Source: Norana najaformis
Taxonomy: Eukaryota > Annelida > Clitellata > Crassiclitellata > Hormogastridae
NCBI GenBank assembly: GCA_964023275.1
Contig: OZ029922.1
Span: 3,405,196 to 3,469,195, forward strand
Length of the DNA stretch: 64,000 nt
Reading direction: 5' to 3'
The notes under the pieces are model-generated. The model had not been told where the DNA came from and searched no databases. It saw nothing but the letters and a program-made list of their open reading frames with translations. Made by a program: the position numbers and the translations under genes. Position 1 is the first letter of the stretch; each line of letters begins with the position of its first letter. This document shows positions 24,701 to 38,300 of the stretch, piece after piece.

Positions 24701-27700
24701 ACATATTACTGATGAGCCAGATCTCTAGGCGTTTAGACTAAAATCCACGCTTTTACACTGATTCTCTATACACTACTTTAAAAAAGCAGACAGACTGTCC
24801 TTCAACGTCTCTCTAACTTTCTCTCTGTCTCTCTACTTTCTTGCCTATCTGTTTTTCTGCCTATCAGTCTCTATGTTTGCATGTTTATCTGAGTCTCCTT
24901 TTCTGTTTCACTGCATGCCTGTCTTTCGCATACTTCTCTAACTATTGGCCTTTCCTTTCGACTGTCAGATAAAATGAAAGGCAGACAGGTCGACAAATAC
25001 TTCGTCTTCTTGTCCGCTTGCCTTTGTCTATCTGTGTTTGTCTATCTGCCTGCTTTCTTGTCATATCCGCCTGCTTGCATACCTGTCTGTCTATCTAGTC
25101 GTATGCTCGTTGTCTGCCTGCCTGCCTGCCTTTTGTCCTTTACCGGTCGTCCATAGGCTCTCTTCGACTGTCGCCCTATACACGAATTTCTAAATGAACG
25201 CCGGTATCTATTAACCGAGGCTCTAACTTTCGGCCGCTGTGTATTTCTCAATGTCTGCCACATAATATGTCTGCATGGCTGTGTCTCTTCGTCCGTCCGT
25301 CTCCAAACGAAAACAGGATGTCTTGGCGACGTGTAACTGACACTTGAAATGAATTACTGAAATGGAAATTACCAATAACTATACGCCATCTCCTCGACTT
25401 TGAAATCAGGAAATTATCTGAGACAAGTCTCCGGTGACAAGAAAACGTCTCGCCCATATGAAAAGGGAAGAGCTTGTTATGAAAATCCGACAAAAGAAAC
25501 ACCCCACGCTGAAAATTAACTCACCAATTTGCTCAGTAATTTAAGTGTTAGGCTAATATGCCATCTTTTTTAAAAGTAGACTTGATCGCTAACAATAAAG
25601 CGGACTACACATTTAAGCCCATGATGTCAAGAAAAAAGAAACCCCATGAGAAATTACAATAACTGAAGTTTATGTTTAAAAGGTGCTAATGTATTTGAAA
25701 CATCCATAGCAGAGGTGTAAGGAGCATTCATTTGCACAAGGGCGATTTGCACCCGCGCCCTCTGGGGTAATTGTCCAGCATTGTAATCATTTGACTATGG
25801 CAGCGATACTCAATTAATAATTTAGTTGTTAAATGAAGCACTTGGAGATGGAACCTAGGTGACACGGCTGCCAAGGCCACCAAATGTTCGCATCCTGTAG
25901 TTTATAATGCTGCAGAATGTACATAAATAATTTTATAACCCCTATTCTGAAAACCTTTCAGCGGGACAGCTGTTAGATTAGATTAGAGAACCTTGAGTAT
26001 CGATATATTTGGTCTAAGGTCGGTATAAGGTCTTGGGCAACGGATGACTTGAGAGGTATTACAGGAATATACACTCATAAATCTATCGTCGTAAAGGCGA
26101 AGACTTCGTATAATAATTATTTTAAAATTCGCCGCAGAACAATTCTACAATTTTTGAGGACTACTACTCCATACTGCTCCATATAGCGACGCAGAAATGC
26201 TACTTTACAAGCTGAGATACTTTCTGCGTTGCTTACACTTATAAAATCCAGAATGTAGCAAAGGCATTTATTATCTAACCCTAGCAAACGTTTCTTCCAG
26301 CGAAATGTCTTGAAGCATCATCGCTTAGCAGTATCGCCTTTCTATGATAACCAAGTCTAGTTCCCTATGTCTCTTTCTCTCATTCTTTCTCCGTCTCCTT
26401 CTATTTGTCTGTCTGTCTCTCCCAATTTTGGCGAAAGGCGTCTAGCAGAGCGCCCGGTCGAAGGCGTTCGTTAACTGGCCGTCGGTCAATCTTACAGTGT
26501 TCAAGAGTCGTTTCTTAGGGTCTAAGGTCCTTCAGTCGTTTGCCAGCTGAAGATTCGACGCCGATCCAGGAGGTAATTACGTTCGTTTGTCGGAAGAAAC
26601 TGGTAGCACCACGATGGCACCCATCTGCCTCGTTTTCTGTCTCTTTATGTATTTGTTAGTATATGTCTGTCGTCTGTCTGTCTGTCTGTCTGTCTGTCTG
26701 TATCTTTCTATCTGTGTTTGTCGCAATATGTTTGTGACTAAGTTTGTGTTTGTACCAGTCTTTGTCTGTCTCCGTCTGTGACTCGGTCTGTATCTCTATT
26801 TGTCCCTTTCTATGCCTGCCTGTCGCTTCCCCAGTCTCCGTTTCTGTCTCTGCTTATGTCTCTATCTCCTTCTTTATTTCTCATGCCTGCCTCTGTCTTT
26901 GTTTGTCTTTTTCTGTCTGCCTCTCGCTGCCCTTATCTCGGCATCTTAAGCATCAGATTTGCAGGGTGCGATTGTGCAATCAGCGACTGTCAGCAGTTCA
27001 TGCATGGGAAGACACACAAACATGAAGCAAATGTGTGAAGAAAATGATTTTTCAACGGGAGGTTGTCTTAAATCCTCCTTAAAAATTGCACCCTGATGAC
27101 TTACATTGACGCATTAACGACTAACACCTTCTATCACGAATCGATCTGATTTATGGTGAACTTCCTGTTAGTGTGCGGTATTTCAATCATTCACGTTGAA
27201 CGATGTTCATAGATGATCTGCTGTTTCAAGTAGCCGGGTACATATATTGAACTGCGCTGAATAGCAGAACATCATGAAGTCAGTTTTCACACTTAATCCG
27301 ATAAAATCGACTGCACAGCTAGCGTGAAAACTGTTGATTATTAGCGATAAATTCAACCGAATTCTATTAAAATCGTAAACCCGAGATTTTACAGCGCCCA
27401 ACGAAAGCCACGTCATGGGGACTAGCTTATTCATAGGGGGTAAGTCAAAACAAAATCGATAGGCAAAAGTGTTCGGTTCTAGGTCAAGATCCAAGAATCA
27501 GGCAGAGAGACAGCGTGGCAGCTACGGTGGGTGATGTTTGGGATTGGAGCGGAAAGAGAGATAAGAGGAAGAAGGGCAGTCAGGATAGGATTTGTGAAAG
27601 AGGAATGTTTTCAGTTTTGAGTGAAAGGTCAATGCAGAAATTGCAAGCGGGGAAGCATAGGTAAAGTTTGTATGATGGGTCAGATAACTGTCGCAGTTCT

Positions 27701-30700
27701 GGGGGAGTTGTCTGATCTCTTTCTTCCAGTCACTCGTAGAAGTTTCTATTGAGTGTCTATATGTTTTGTCGGTTGATCAATCCGATCAATAATTGATCTA
27801 TTGACGTCTGTTCGCCAATCCTCTCCACCAGATGGATTTTACGCATACGACCTAATCCACGGTCCACGCAGGCCTACTCTACTCTACTATAATATAATCT
27901 AATGACTTCTAAAGCGCCGTTATCATAATGCCAAGGTGTCAGTCGATGATCGCTTCAAGGGAAATCGTAATAAAAATCATTATCCGCTGGAGAAGCCATG
28001 TCGAATTCCGATAGGTCAGAGAAACCAGAAGTTAGGCTGCGGTGGGTAAGCAACTGAAAGAGATGGGTTTTAGCTTAGATCTGAATGACATCAAAGAAAT
28101 TACAGAACGACTAGAACTTCGCTTGGAGGCACTATATAAACAAATATAAATATAAATTGGGTAAAAATAAGTTACTTCCTCTGTAAAACACTAGACTAAC
28201 TACTAACTCCATTAATTCATAAAATGTAAGCTAATTTAAAAAATCGTGTGTAATAGGAAATATCATTAGCCGAATTTAAAACCAAACGAACATCCTTATC
28301 GAGGTTACTGATGTGTTCAAAGTTTTAACGAAAAGCTCTGACTAAATTACTTCATTGTTCCAGCACGTATTAAAAGCCTAAAAACGGTTTAAATATCGCA
28401 CAGCGTTGAACCATTAACACCTGCATCGAATCGCATTCCCGAGAAGAAGACATTAAGGGGATGAAATATTTAGACTTAAAGTGGCCGTGCGGATAATGCG
28501 TCGGCTTATCACCTCTGCGACCAGGCCCGGATTCAGGACTACTGGGGCCTCTACGCATAAAGAAAAAGTAACATTGGCCCTCCCGAGCTTTCCTTCTAAG
28601 AAGCGACTTCCCAAAGACGGGTGGGAGTTGGAGGGCGTGTTGAGCCCAGGCAGAGTCGGGGACAATGTCAATGTGTCGAGTTAAAAGGCTAATAATTCCT
28701 AATACTGGCCATTAGACGCTGCGGAGCAAAATTCTCGGATGGGGCCTCTTAATGCTGCGGGGTCTACAGGTGGCTGCCTAGTTTTTCTGTTGGATAATTC
28801 GGGTCCTTTTGCGACCCAGGATTCGAATCCTGGACCCCTAAAGTGAGGTGACATGGCCGAACCGTGCGTAACCTCGGAGGCCATAATCTTCCATCTGGGT
28901 GGCGCCTTAAGACAAATACACATACGTGCAATCATCTTCTTACAATGATTTTACGTCTTTCTAACGAGTCAATCTAATCCAAGCTCAATAAAGTTTTAAT
29001 GGTATCTTCAAAGTGAAACTGAAACATCTGCCCAAAATCCACTGGGCATTTCGCATTGAGATCTGAGAGATTTAGTTACGCTCTGTAAACAACAGTCGCA
29101 AGGCTGAGTTATAAGTCCGAACCATATTGACGTCAGAGAAAAGGTCATCAGCTGAGCTCGAAACTATCTAAATTTTTCTACCGATCAGAAGTGCAGGCGT
29201 GATATGAGACATGACAGAAAAAGCTTTGCGTAACGCCTGTTAAATTGCCAATATTTATTTATTTATTTATTTAAAGCACTTGTAACGCGCGCAATGTCAG
29301 TACGCCTGAATCTGAGGCGCGGATGTATGTTCACCTGGGGCCAAGATGGAGTCATGCAAAAGCCAGGATGAAGTAGCGAGTCTTAACAAGTGATTTAAAA
29401 GATGATAGTGAGTTTGCAAGTCGGGCCTTTTGCGGTAGACGATTCCAAATGCGAGGAGCACAGAAGCCATAGACACGTGATCCTACAATTGTCCTGAACC
29501 TAGATTCTTGCAACAAACCAGTATCAGAAGAACGCAAGAATCTGGGAGGGCGATATGGAATCAGCAAAGTATTAAGATATGATGGAAGGCCAGTGTTCTG
29601 AGCCTTAAAGTTCAAGCATGCAATTTTAAACTTAATACGCCACTCAACATGAAGCCAGTGAAGTTCACGAAGGCGATCTAATGCATTTTATGAAGAAGAA
29701 CATGTAACAACCATGGAAAGAGAGTTTTGAACCCTCTGGAGCTTTTTTACATTAAAAGAGGATATACCGTATAACACTGCATTTGCATCGTCTAATCGAG
29801 AACTAACAAGTGCACATGCCACTGTTTTAGCCATGTTATTAGTCAGAGAATGTCTGACTTGACGAAATGCCTTGATGTGGTAGAAGCAAGACCTGCAAAT
29901 CGAAGATACAAGTGAAGTCATAGCGAGCAAGTTATTAAGGGTGACAATAAAATCGTTTTTTGCCAGTAAGGCGCCATGATATCTCTTAATGATACTGTTG
30001 GTAAGTATCACATCCCAAAAGGCGCCGATTTGTGCTAATAAGCATGGACAGAACACGCGATAGTGGAACAAATCTGACCGAGAAACAAATTAGAAGTACT
30101 AAATAGAGATCACAGATGTCAGCTGAGCTCGAAACTATATAAATCTGTCTAAGCATGCAACAGTGCAGATAGACGCAAATTAATCACACAAGGCGCCGAC
30201 AGGTCAGGTAATTTTATGCAAGGCCAGGTCATGTTACGTCAAATAATTTCAGGTCAGGTAAAGTGCAAGTTCAGATGATGTCAGTCAGGTAAGATAAGGT
30301 CAGGTCAGGTCAAATAAGGAAAATTTTCATTTAGCATCAGTCAGGTAAGATAAGGTCAGGTCAGATAAGGAAAATTTTCATTTATTAAACTCCTATAATC
30401 CTCAGAGACGTGATCCTGAGTTTAACTACTATTCGGCTGCATCGCAAACGCGACATCAGCAATCAGATAACCTTTCCTTACACGTAACATAACCGAATGA
30501 AAAGTAGAGTAAGGCTTCCATGTCCTAGTGGAACGTAGGCGAAGCGCTCATTTCCCGCTCTTCGGTCACTGAGTCAGCGATAGACGAATCCCACGGTCCT
30601 GGACACGGGGCCAGTGCATCACAGGACTTGCCGTTTACTTCCAAGCAAGCGCTGGCACCAAATTCTATTGCTTGATGACAGAGGCACGGACGTGTGTACC

Positions 30701-33700
30701 AACAACTTGCCCAGAGTGGGGTTCGGTAGCCGATTGGTTAGAGCGCTCGGATTTAACGCGGACAGTACGGGTTCAAGCCTCCCCTGAGACGGCTACTGTG
30801 TATGGACCTTGAGCAAGTCCTTCACTCTATTTGTTCTTCGTGTTAAGTCCTCACCTGCGCAGCAGAGGGCTTTTGCTGTTGTTGGCCCTTCTCTATGGAA
30901 TGGACTTCCGCTATCGTTTCGTGCAAGGGTCACTGTTGGTGATAGAGCCCAGTCAGCTCGTTGTTTAAAGACGTTCTTATTTCCCAGGGGCTCTCATGCT
31001 GGTAGCGCCTCTGTGTAGTTTGTTCTGTAAGAAGCGCTATATAAGTTATCAAATACAATACCATACAAATGCTCAGCGCCATCGACTGCTGCTTAATCAT
31101 TATATATTGGCGCTTAATAAATGCAGAAATAAGAAAGACGTAACACAGAATCCGCTCAGCAGCCGCGAACGCGCACCCTTTCGGTTACAGACCTAGATTG
31201 TTAACTAGACCACTGTGTCTAGTGTCACACACAGAGAAAGCTCGCCTGATATTTAGATACAAAAATATCAATAATCTTAAAGATAATCCATTTGGTAAAT
31301 TCTGAGATCGCGTTCCATCGTCTTTAAAATTAAATTTGACGAGGCAGACGATAAAAAGTCAAATCCTGTTATGAAGCAGAAACGGCAAAACTTGACAAGA
31401 TGCGGTCGTTCCAGATGAACTTCTATTTTTCCGGACATTTATTTAATTCCTGAGGGATCAATTCTACATCGTGTAAAATGACAGAATAATTCGTTTGTTA
31501 CTGTTTTTCAGGCAGCACAGTCATGCCAGCGTCAGTGATTGATAGGCTAAACGCATCGTGAAACGATTGTTTTTAGTTAGACAATAGAATCTCGATGTCG
31601 CCCGGAGAAACAAGCAGCAGATTCAATGCAATAATCCTCTAATCTAATCTAATGACCTACTGCCCCGGAACAAACAGCCAATTCCACGCAATTGGGTATT
31701 GCGACACACTTCCTCCGCGAAGGCGAATTACACAGCCCAGAGACACCCTGGAGCCCGGAAGGAAGCGCAGACCATCGCGGAGTCCCGCCGCAAGATGGCC
31801 TCGCAAGGAAGAGACTCGTCGCCAGGGGGCTTCGTGGTCAAAAGCACTGCTACCGGTCAAGACCGACCATCTGGCAAATTACCTTCTCAGGGTGTAATAA
31901 ACTATGGAATCGATGCACCTCTGGAAGTCGTCATTCGTTCAGTCATTCTCCGTACCCTCTCTGCCCTTTGCCCTTCCAATCACCCACCCTGCCGTTCCAG
32001 CTAACCTCCCTGCTCTTCCAGTCACCCGGTCTGCCCTTGCAGTCCTCCTCTCTGCTCTACCAATCACCCTCCGTGCCATCCCAGCCGCCCTTCTGATAAT
32101 CTTCGCACAGCCAAATGTATTTAAGTAGCGCCGGAAGGAAATGAACCGAGCGGGACATCATACAATTGGCTGGAGAATTGATGGCTCGTAAGACCGTTGG
32201 ATTTGCGCACCATGTTTGTCTTAAGCTCTAAGTTCCTATTATCGCCGACCGGCAAAACTCAGGCCTGGAATGGGGAAATTTGACCTAAGTTTACTGACTC
32301 TAGCTCGACAAGTTTCCTAACAGTTGCACTGCTTCAGTACTTGAGTTAAAAATTCGCCAATGTCAGATTTTGCCAGCAAGTACTTTTCCAGCTGTCCACC
32401 TTTCTTAATGTATACTCGATTTGCTATGAAACAGTTCTATGTGTACATAAGATTTATATTATATATATATAATAAATATATATATATGAGCCTATATAAG
32501 TCTATACATAAGCTTATGTAAGGTTATATATACACGTGCATACATACACCATACTAACTCTCAGGAATTCTTCCTATAACCCTATGTCTGAATTCCTGTG
32601 ATCATCAACATGAACTAATTAAGCTCAGATCATCGGGTAAGTTTTCGTAAGCGTATTGGCATATGCAGATCCTATAGCTACGTGGAAATCGGTTAATGAG
32701 ATAGTCAATTAGAGTTTTTGAAGATACGATTGCGCGTGTCTTTGCAAATAAACCGACCTGCTTGTCGTGAAGTTGCTTCGACTCCTTTGAAAACTCATTG
32801 CAGTTCGGATATTTCGAGAAAACCTTTTCTCTTCGGAAGACCAGATATTTTGAGGCGTGTTTTCTAAATGTAAACATTGTTTTCGGTCATCTTACTACGC
32901 GAATATTTTATATGAACTGCATGGTTTAGCTCAACATAACTAGAAATTCAAACAAGTATGTTTTGAATTTTATATGGCTTACATTCCAAACAGATTCACA
33001 AAGCGTAATCGTAATTTCTTCAGCGCCCAAAAAAGCTAAGCTATACACAGGCGCTTCAACGAAACAAATTCGGTGAGACAGGTATGGTCAGGTTCGGTTC
33101 CAATTCAAGGTCAAAAGGTCAGAAAGAGTTTTGCTACAGACATCTATGGTTGCGGTGCATGGTGTTTGAGCAAAAAATACAATGAAAAGGAATCATAGTA
33201 CGATTTCTGAAGTTTTGAACGAAAGGCCCACCCGGAATTTGCAAGAGCAGAGTCGGTGAGCTGGTAGCTTGGGTCACGACTGGGAGACCTATTCTTGACA
33301 GAGGCATTGAATAAACCAACAGCGATTACCTTTTCACAGTGGCTTAAACAGAACATTACAAGAGTTAGCACAGGTAAAGCAGTTCTTCGCCGAAAAATAT
33401 TTAGCAAATTTTCGGCGAACAGGAGTTTGGATAAACAATTTTTCGATTGGTATCCCTCGCCCAGCTGGTGAAAACAATGGCCTGCCCTTCCAAATCAAAT
33501 GGAGTTTTCCCGGATTGGTCTCCTTAGACTGCTTTTTAAAAGTCTACTCGAGACAAGTCTCAAGTAAACTTGCCCATTCATCAATTTAGATACCTGTCCA
33601 GTAATCAATTTATCTATCTGTCCAGTAATCAATTTATCTATCTGTCCAGTAATCAATTTATCTATCTGTCCAGTAATCAATTTATCTATCTGTCCAGTAA

Positions 33701-35321
33701 TCAATTTATCTCTCTGCGATCACTTGCACTTTTTTGATCGCTCTTACATCAATACCGGCGCAAACTCCATAGTTTATTGAACGCTCTGACATGACCCCGG
33801 AATAATTCTCCGCTTTCTGTCGCAGTAATGTCAGTTGCAGAGATCTCTTCGAGTTTATAACATAGGATCCGATATCAGTTAGTTAATAAAGACAGCGGAA
33901 CACAATATGTTTGTCTTCATTTGAGTCTCTTCTACTGTACAGCTGGATGTCTTCTGACATAAGGTCGCTGGCGCATTTAACAAGTATGCACGTATGTATG
34001 TATGTATGTATGTATGTATGTATGCACGTATGTATGTATGTATGTATGTACCTGGGTATTTATGTAACGTCTCTTAAGAACTTCAAAGGGCTTAATTGCC
34101 TGCAGCCGATTGGAGACTCAGCTGAATAAATCTACAATTTCAGACGCCGTTCTTCCGGGCTTAATATTCGCCTTTGAGAGGCTCTTGCATGGAAAGGCAT
34201 ACAAATACATGCACGCATACATATATACATACATACATACGTACATACGTACATACGTACATACATACACATACATACATGCATACATACACACATACTT
34301 ACATGCATAAATACATAATATATACATACATACGCATACAAGCATACATACGTACATCCATACATAAACTTACAAACATACATAAACACATACATACATA
34401 CATACATACATACCCATCCTGGGACTGTTTATCTGCTGAATGCTAGACCATTGTTCACAGTGTTCTCCATCCCAATAACAGAATAACCTAACAGTCTCAT
34501 TTTGGCACACGTTTAGCGCTCGAGGAGACGTATCGATTCTAACAACAGGCTAAGCTAACCATTTTGGCACCAATCCTTACATCTAGAAGCGAAATCTGCA
34601 AATAAGTCAATTACGCGGATAAGCGAATGGCGATTAAGTTTTGGTCTGACGATGTTTTGCTAGAATCCGAGCCAGAAGACGCGCCCACGTTTCCACATCA
34701 GACAAAAGCAGCTAATTAAAGAACATTATGTCTTATTTAGTTCTGGCGCCAGCATGTCTGCAAAACGGCGATTACACACCTAGATTTCCCTTATCCGAAG
34801 ACGCCCCCACATTAGGCTACTATAGACACATCAAACGCAAAGAGCCAATTAATAAGCCTTACTTAATGTCTTACTTAATGTCTTACTTAATGTCTTACTT
34901 TATGTCTTATTTGCTCCATTTACACGAGTTGCCGAGTTCGATCTGTACCAACTATTTTCGGACTACACACGGCCTTTAGATGAACCCAGAATAGAGATAG
35001 GTGGCAACGTGATGAGAAAACGGCAACTCTGCTGACAGGGACACGCCTTAGGCGATTATCATAATTCAAGGGCAGTAAATGCTGAATCTGAGGCGCAGGG
35101 CTGTCACAAGTAGCTCGCTCACCGGGCTCAACCCGCAATCGTTGGATTACTGACTCAGTGCGCTACCGAATCGACCACCATGCCATTTAAGGTTGAGTTT
35201 AGAAAATCTTCATATTTTCGTTAGCTGTTTTAGAATACGAAATCATAAGAAAATTATACAAAAGCGATAATTGAGAGCTAGATAGATAGATAGACACACA
35301 TATAGGCAGACAGACAGAAAC

Positions 35322-35358
<37 letters not shown>

Positions 35359-38300
35359 TAGATAGATAGATAGACAGATAGACAGACAGATAGAGAGAGA
35401 GAGCAACAGACAGAGAAAAGAGCAGACTGTGAGCTAATCCCTAAATGAGCCTTGTGTATAAAGAGTTAACAGCTTCATTATTTGTTAGCCTCGGCATATG
35501 AAGGTAGGTGACCAATCCTCTCCATAGCCGCCTGATCTTTCCACCGACAATGAAACTTAAAATGAAACTTACTGTCATGTAGCGCGAATAGTTGAGTGTT
35601 GGCCTTGTACGGTGGAGCGTACGGGTTCAAACCCTCCCCTAAACAATCGCTGCGCATGCGTACCATTAACAACACCTTCACACGCACCAGCCAAGCGCCA
35701 TCGATTGATGCACTATCATCATATAGTGGCGCTATATCAAAACAACTGTAATAGTAATTTACAAAATGGCTTCATAAACCTGACACATTCTGGCGCATGC
35801 AAAGCAAAGCTGTCCGCTAGGCATTTGGGCACTGTCTCCGAGACACTCAGCGCTATGCGATGGAATTATGCATTGTCTGGAACAAAGTTCTTCTTCATAT
35901 TATGCTTAATGATATTCGACCAAATTGCCAATAACCTGCTTGCCACTAAGGAGAATAGGACTGGCGTCCCATGGGCAGCTTTTCGTCCGCTGGCCATTCC
36001 AAATCTATTAGAAATAATTGGTCAAACTAAGTATATTTATAGCTTCCGGCACCTGCTTTAATATGCATTAATGGGACGGTAGCTGCTACAATGTGCTCGA
36101 GAAAGCAGCTAGGTCAGTCAGATCTTGGTAAATCAGTCTTCCCGATGTGATTTTGGTCACGATAAACACTTCATCATTCTTCAGTTTTCAATTAATTTTC
36201 AGCCTACTTAAGTAAGAATTACACGTATGTATGCAAGTATGTATGTATGTATCTATGAATGTATGTTTGCATGTAAATATGTATGCATGCATGTGCGAAT
36301 ACGATTGCGATTACCCTTACAAATACAGCGAGCCTCTTCGTATCGGCCACCAGTTAGGGCTACTAGTCATCTAAGTTCTAAAACCCATCCATATTCCACA
36401 TTACATCTAGTTTCTGGAAAGATCTCCCACTCGGATTTTGCAAATTTTTAAATCAATCACACTCCTATCGTTCACCCAGCATCACCCTTCTCAAGCCCCG
36501 CTATCTAGGTATCACTCATGAGGCTGATGAAAGAAAGAAACATTAATTCTTCGGCTGATGAATTAAAGAGCATTAATACTTAGCTGATGTTTTCAGTTAA
36601 AGAATTCACTGCATTGTTTAATTATGTTAAGCCATACTTAGTGACGGACAGCGCGGTCTTGACATCAACCACCTGTTAAGCAGCATCTGTGTTTGTGTTG
36701 GGGCCACAATCGGAGCGACCTGTGCCTCAAGTTTAGCAGCAGCAGCAGCAGCAGAAGAAGAAGAAGAAGAAGAAGAAGAAGGAGAAAGAGGAGAAGAAGG
36801 AGGAAAGAAGAAGAAGAAGAAGAAACAAGAGGAAGACGAGGAAGAAGAAACAAGAGGAAGACGAGGAAGAAGAAGAGAAGGAGCAGGAGAAAGAGGACAA
36901 AGAACAGGAGGAAGAGGAAGAGATTAGGGAGGAGGAAGAAGGAGAAAAGGAGAAAATGAAAAAAGACGATGATGAAGACGAAGAGGGGCAGAAGAAGAAT
37001 GAGAGAAGGAGGAGGAGAAAGGAGACGCTGAAGAATAAGAAGAAGAAAAACTAGAGGAAGACGAGGAAGTTGAAGAGGAGGAAGAGGAAAAGGAGGAAGA
37101 CGACAGAGAAGAAGAAGAAGAGGCGGAAGGAGAGGAGGAGGAGGAAGTATGGGAGGTAGAGGAGGAGGAAAAAGAAGACGACTACGAAGAAGAAGAAGAA
37201 AAAGAAAACGAAGACGAGGCATGTAACGCGGCATTAACTTTCCACAGAGTAATTACTGGGTCGTTGACAGTCGGTGACGACTGTCCGCTTAGCAACGCAC
37301 GATCAGACGACAGCCAAGACTCGCCACGGCATTCGATTTGTGCGCCGCTCTCAGCGATATTACACGCACCAGGGTTTACAGACGACGCCAGCATTGCGTC
37401 AGTCCATGATGGACGTGTCACCCAAGTCAACGCAGATGATTTGCAGCACTTGTGAAATTTCCGACGAAAAACAAAGCCCTTCAGTGATTCCTGACAGAAG
37501 AACACCCTGCATGCATTCAGATGACTGATGGATATAAATAATACAGAAGGTGTCGTTCATTAGTAGAAATAGATCGGGCAGAACAGTAATTAATCAGGCG
37601 AATTGCTAACAAAGGTTGTCGACTGCAGTAGAGCATCGGTTGACTCGAGGGGTGTCACAAGCGCAGGTGGAAAGAGCATTTGTAAAAGATCGCACGAGAA
37701 AAGCCACTACTACTACTCATTTACTATCATTACATATTTATTATAATTACACGTTTACTAACATTACACATTTATTACCATAACACAATCACTACAATTA
37801 CACGTTTCCTACCATTACGTATTTACCACCATTACACATTTACTAGCATTACACATTTACTACCATTTCATATGTTTAATATTACACATCTACTAACATT
37901 TTTATATTTATTACCGTTGCAAATTTGTTACCGTTATACATTTATTACCGTTATATATAATACTATCACCGATTCGTAACTACTAAATTTATACTAATTG
38001 TGCGCCTTAAGTTGAAGTATCTGGCATTTTTCTTATCAAGCATCCTTTAGCAGGCCCACGAAAATATAGACTAGCCTACTTTCGATTAAGTTGAAGAATA
38101 AAATGAGCTTATATTATAGACCAAAACAGATTACAGCAATGGATGAGTTTGAAGTGCTCAGTATTTTAAACTATTAAACACATAATTCAAAAATAGTTGT
38201 GAAAACTGTTTCCAAGAAAATTGCGCCTATCATTTTGGGTTACCAAAAAACTGGCGCCTAGCAGTTTTGGGTCGCCAGTAAAATGGCGCCTAGCATTTTG

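Noticed and set aside
33590..33715. CRISPR-like array of 24-bp units
   Set aside because: Units are directly abutting with no unique spacers, and the genome is eukaryotic: an ordinary minisatellite.
35612..36061. Plus-strand 149-codon open frame
   Set aside because: It starts inside SINE D and has no recognised domain.
36665..37234. Leucine-rich or Glu/Lys-rich open frames
   Set aside because: Artefacts of the polypurine tract.
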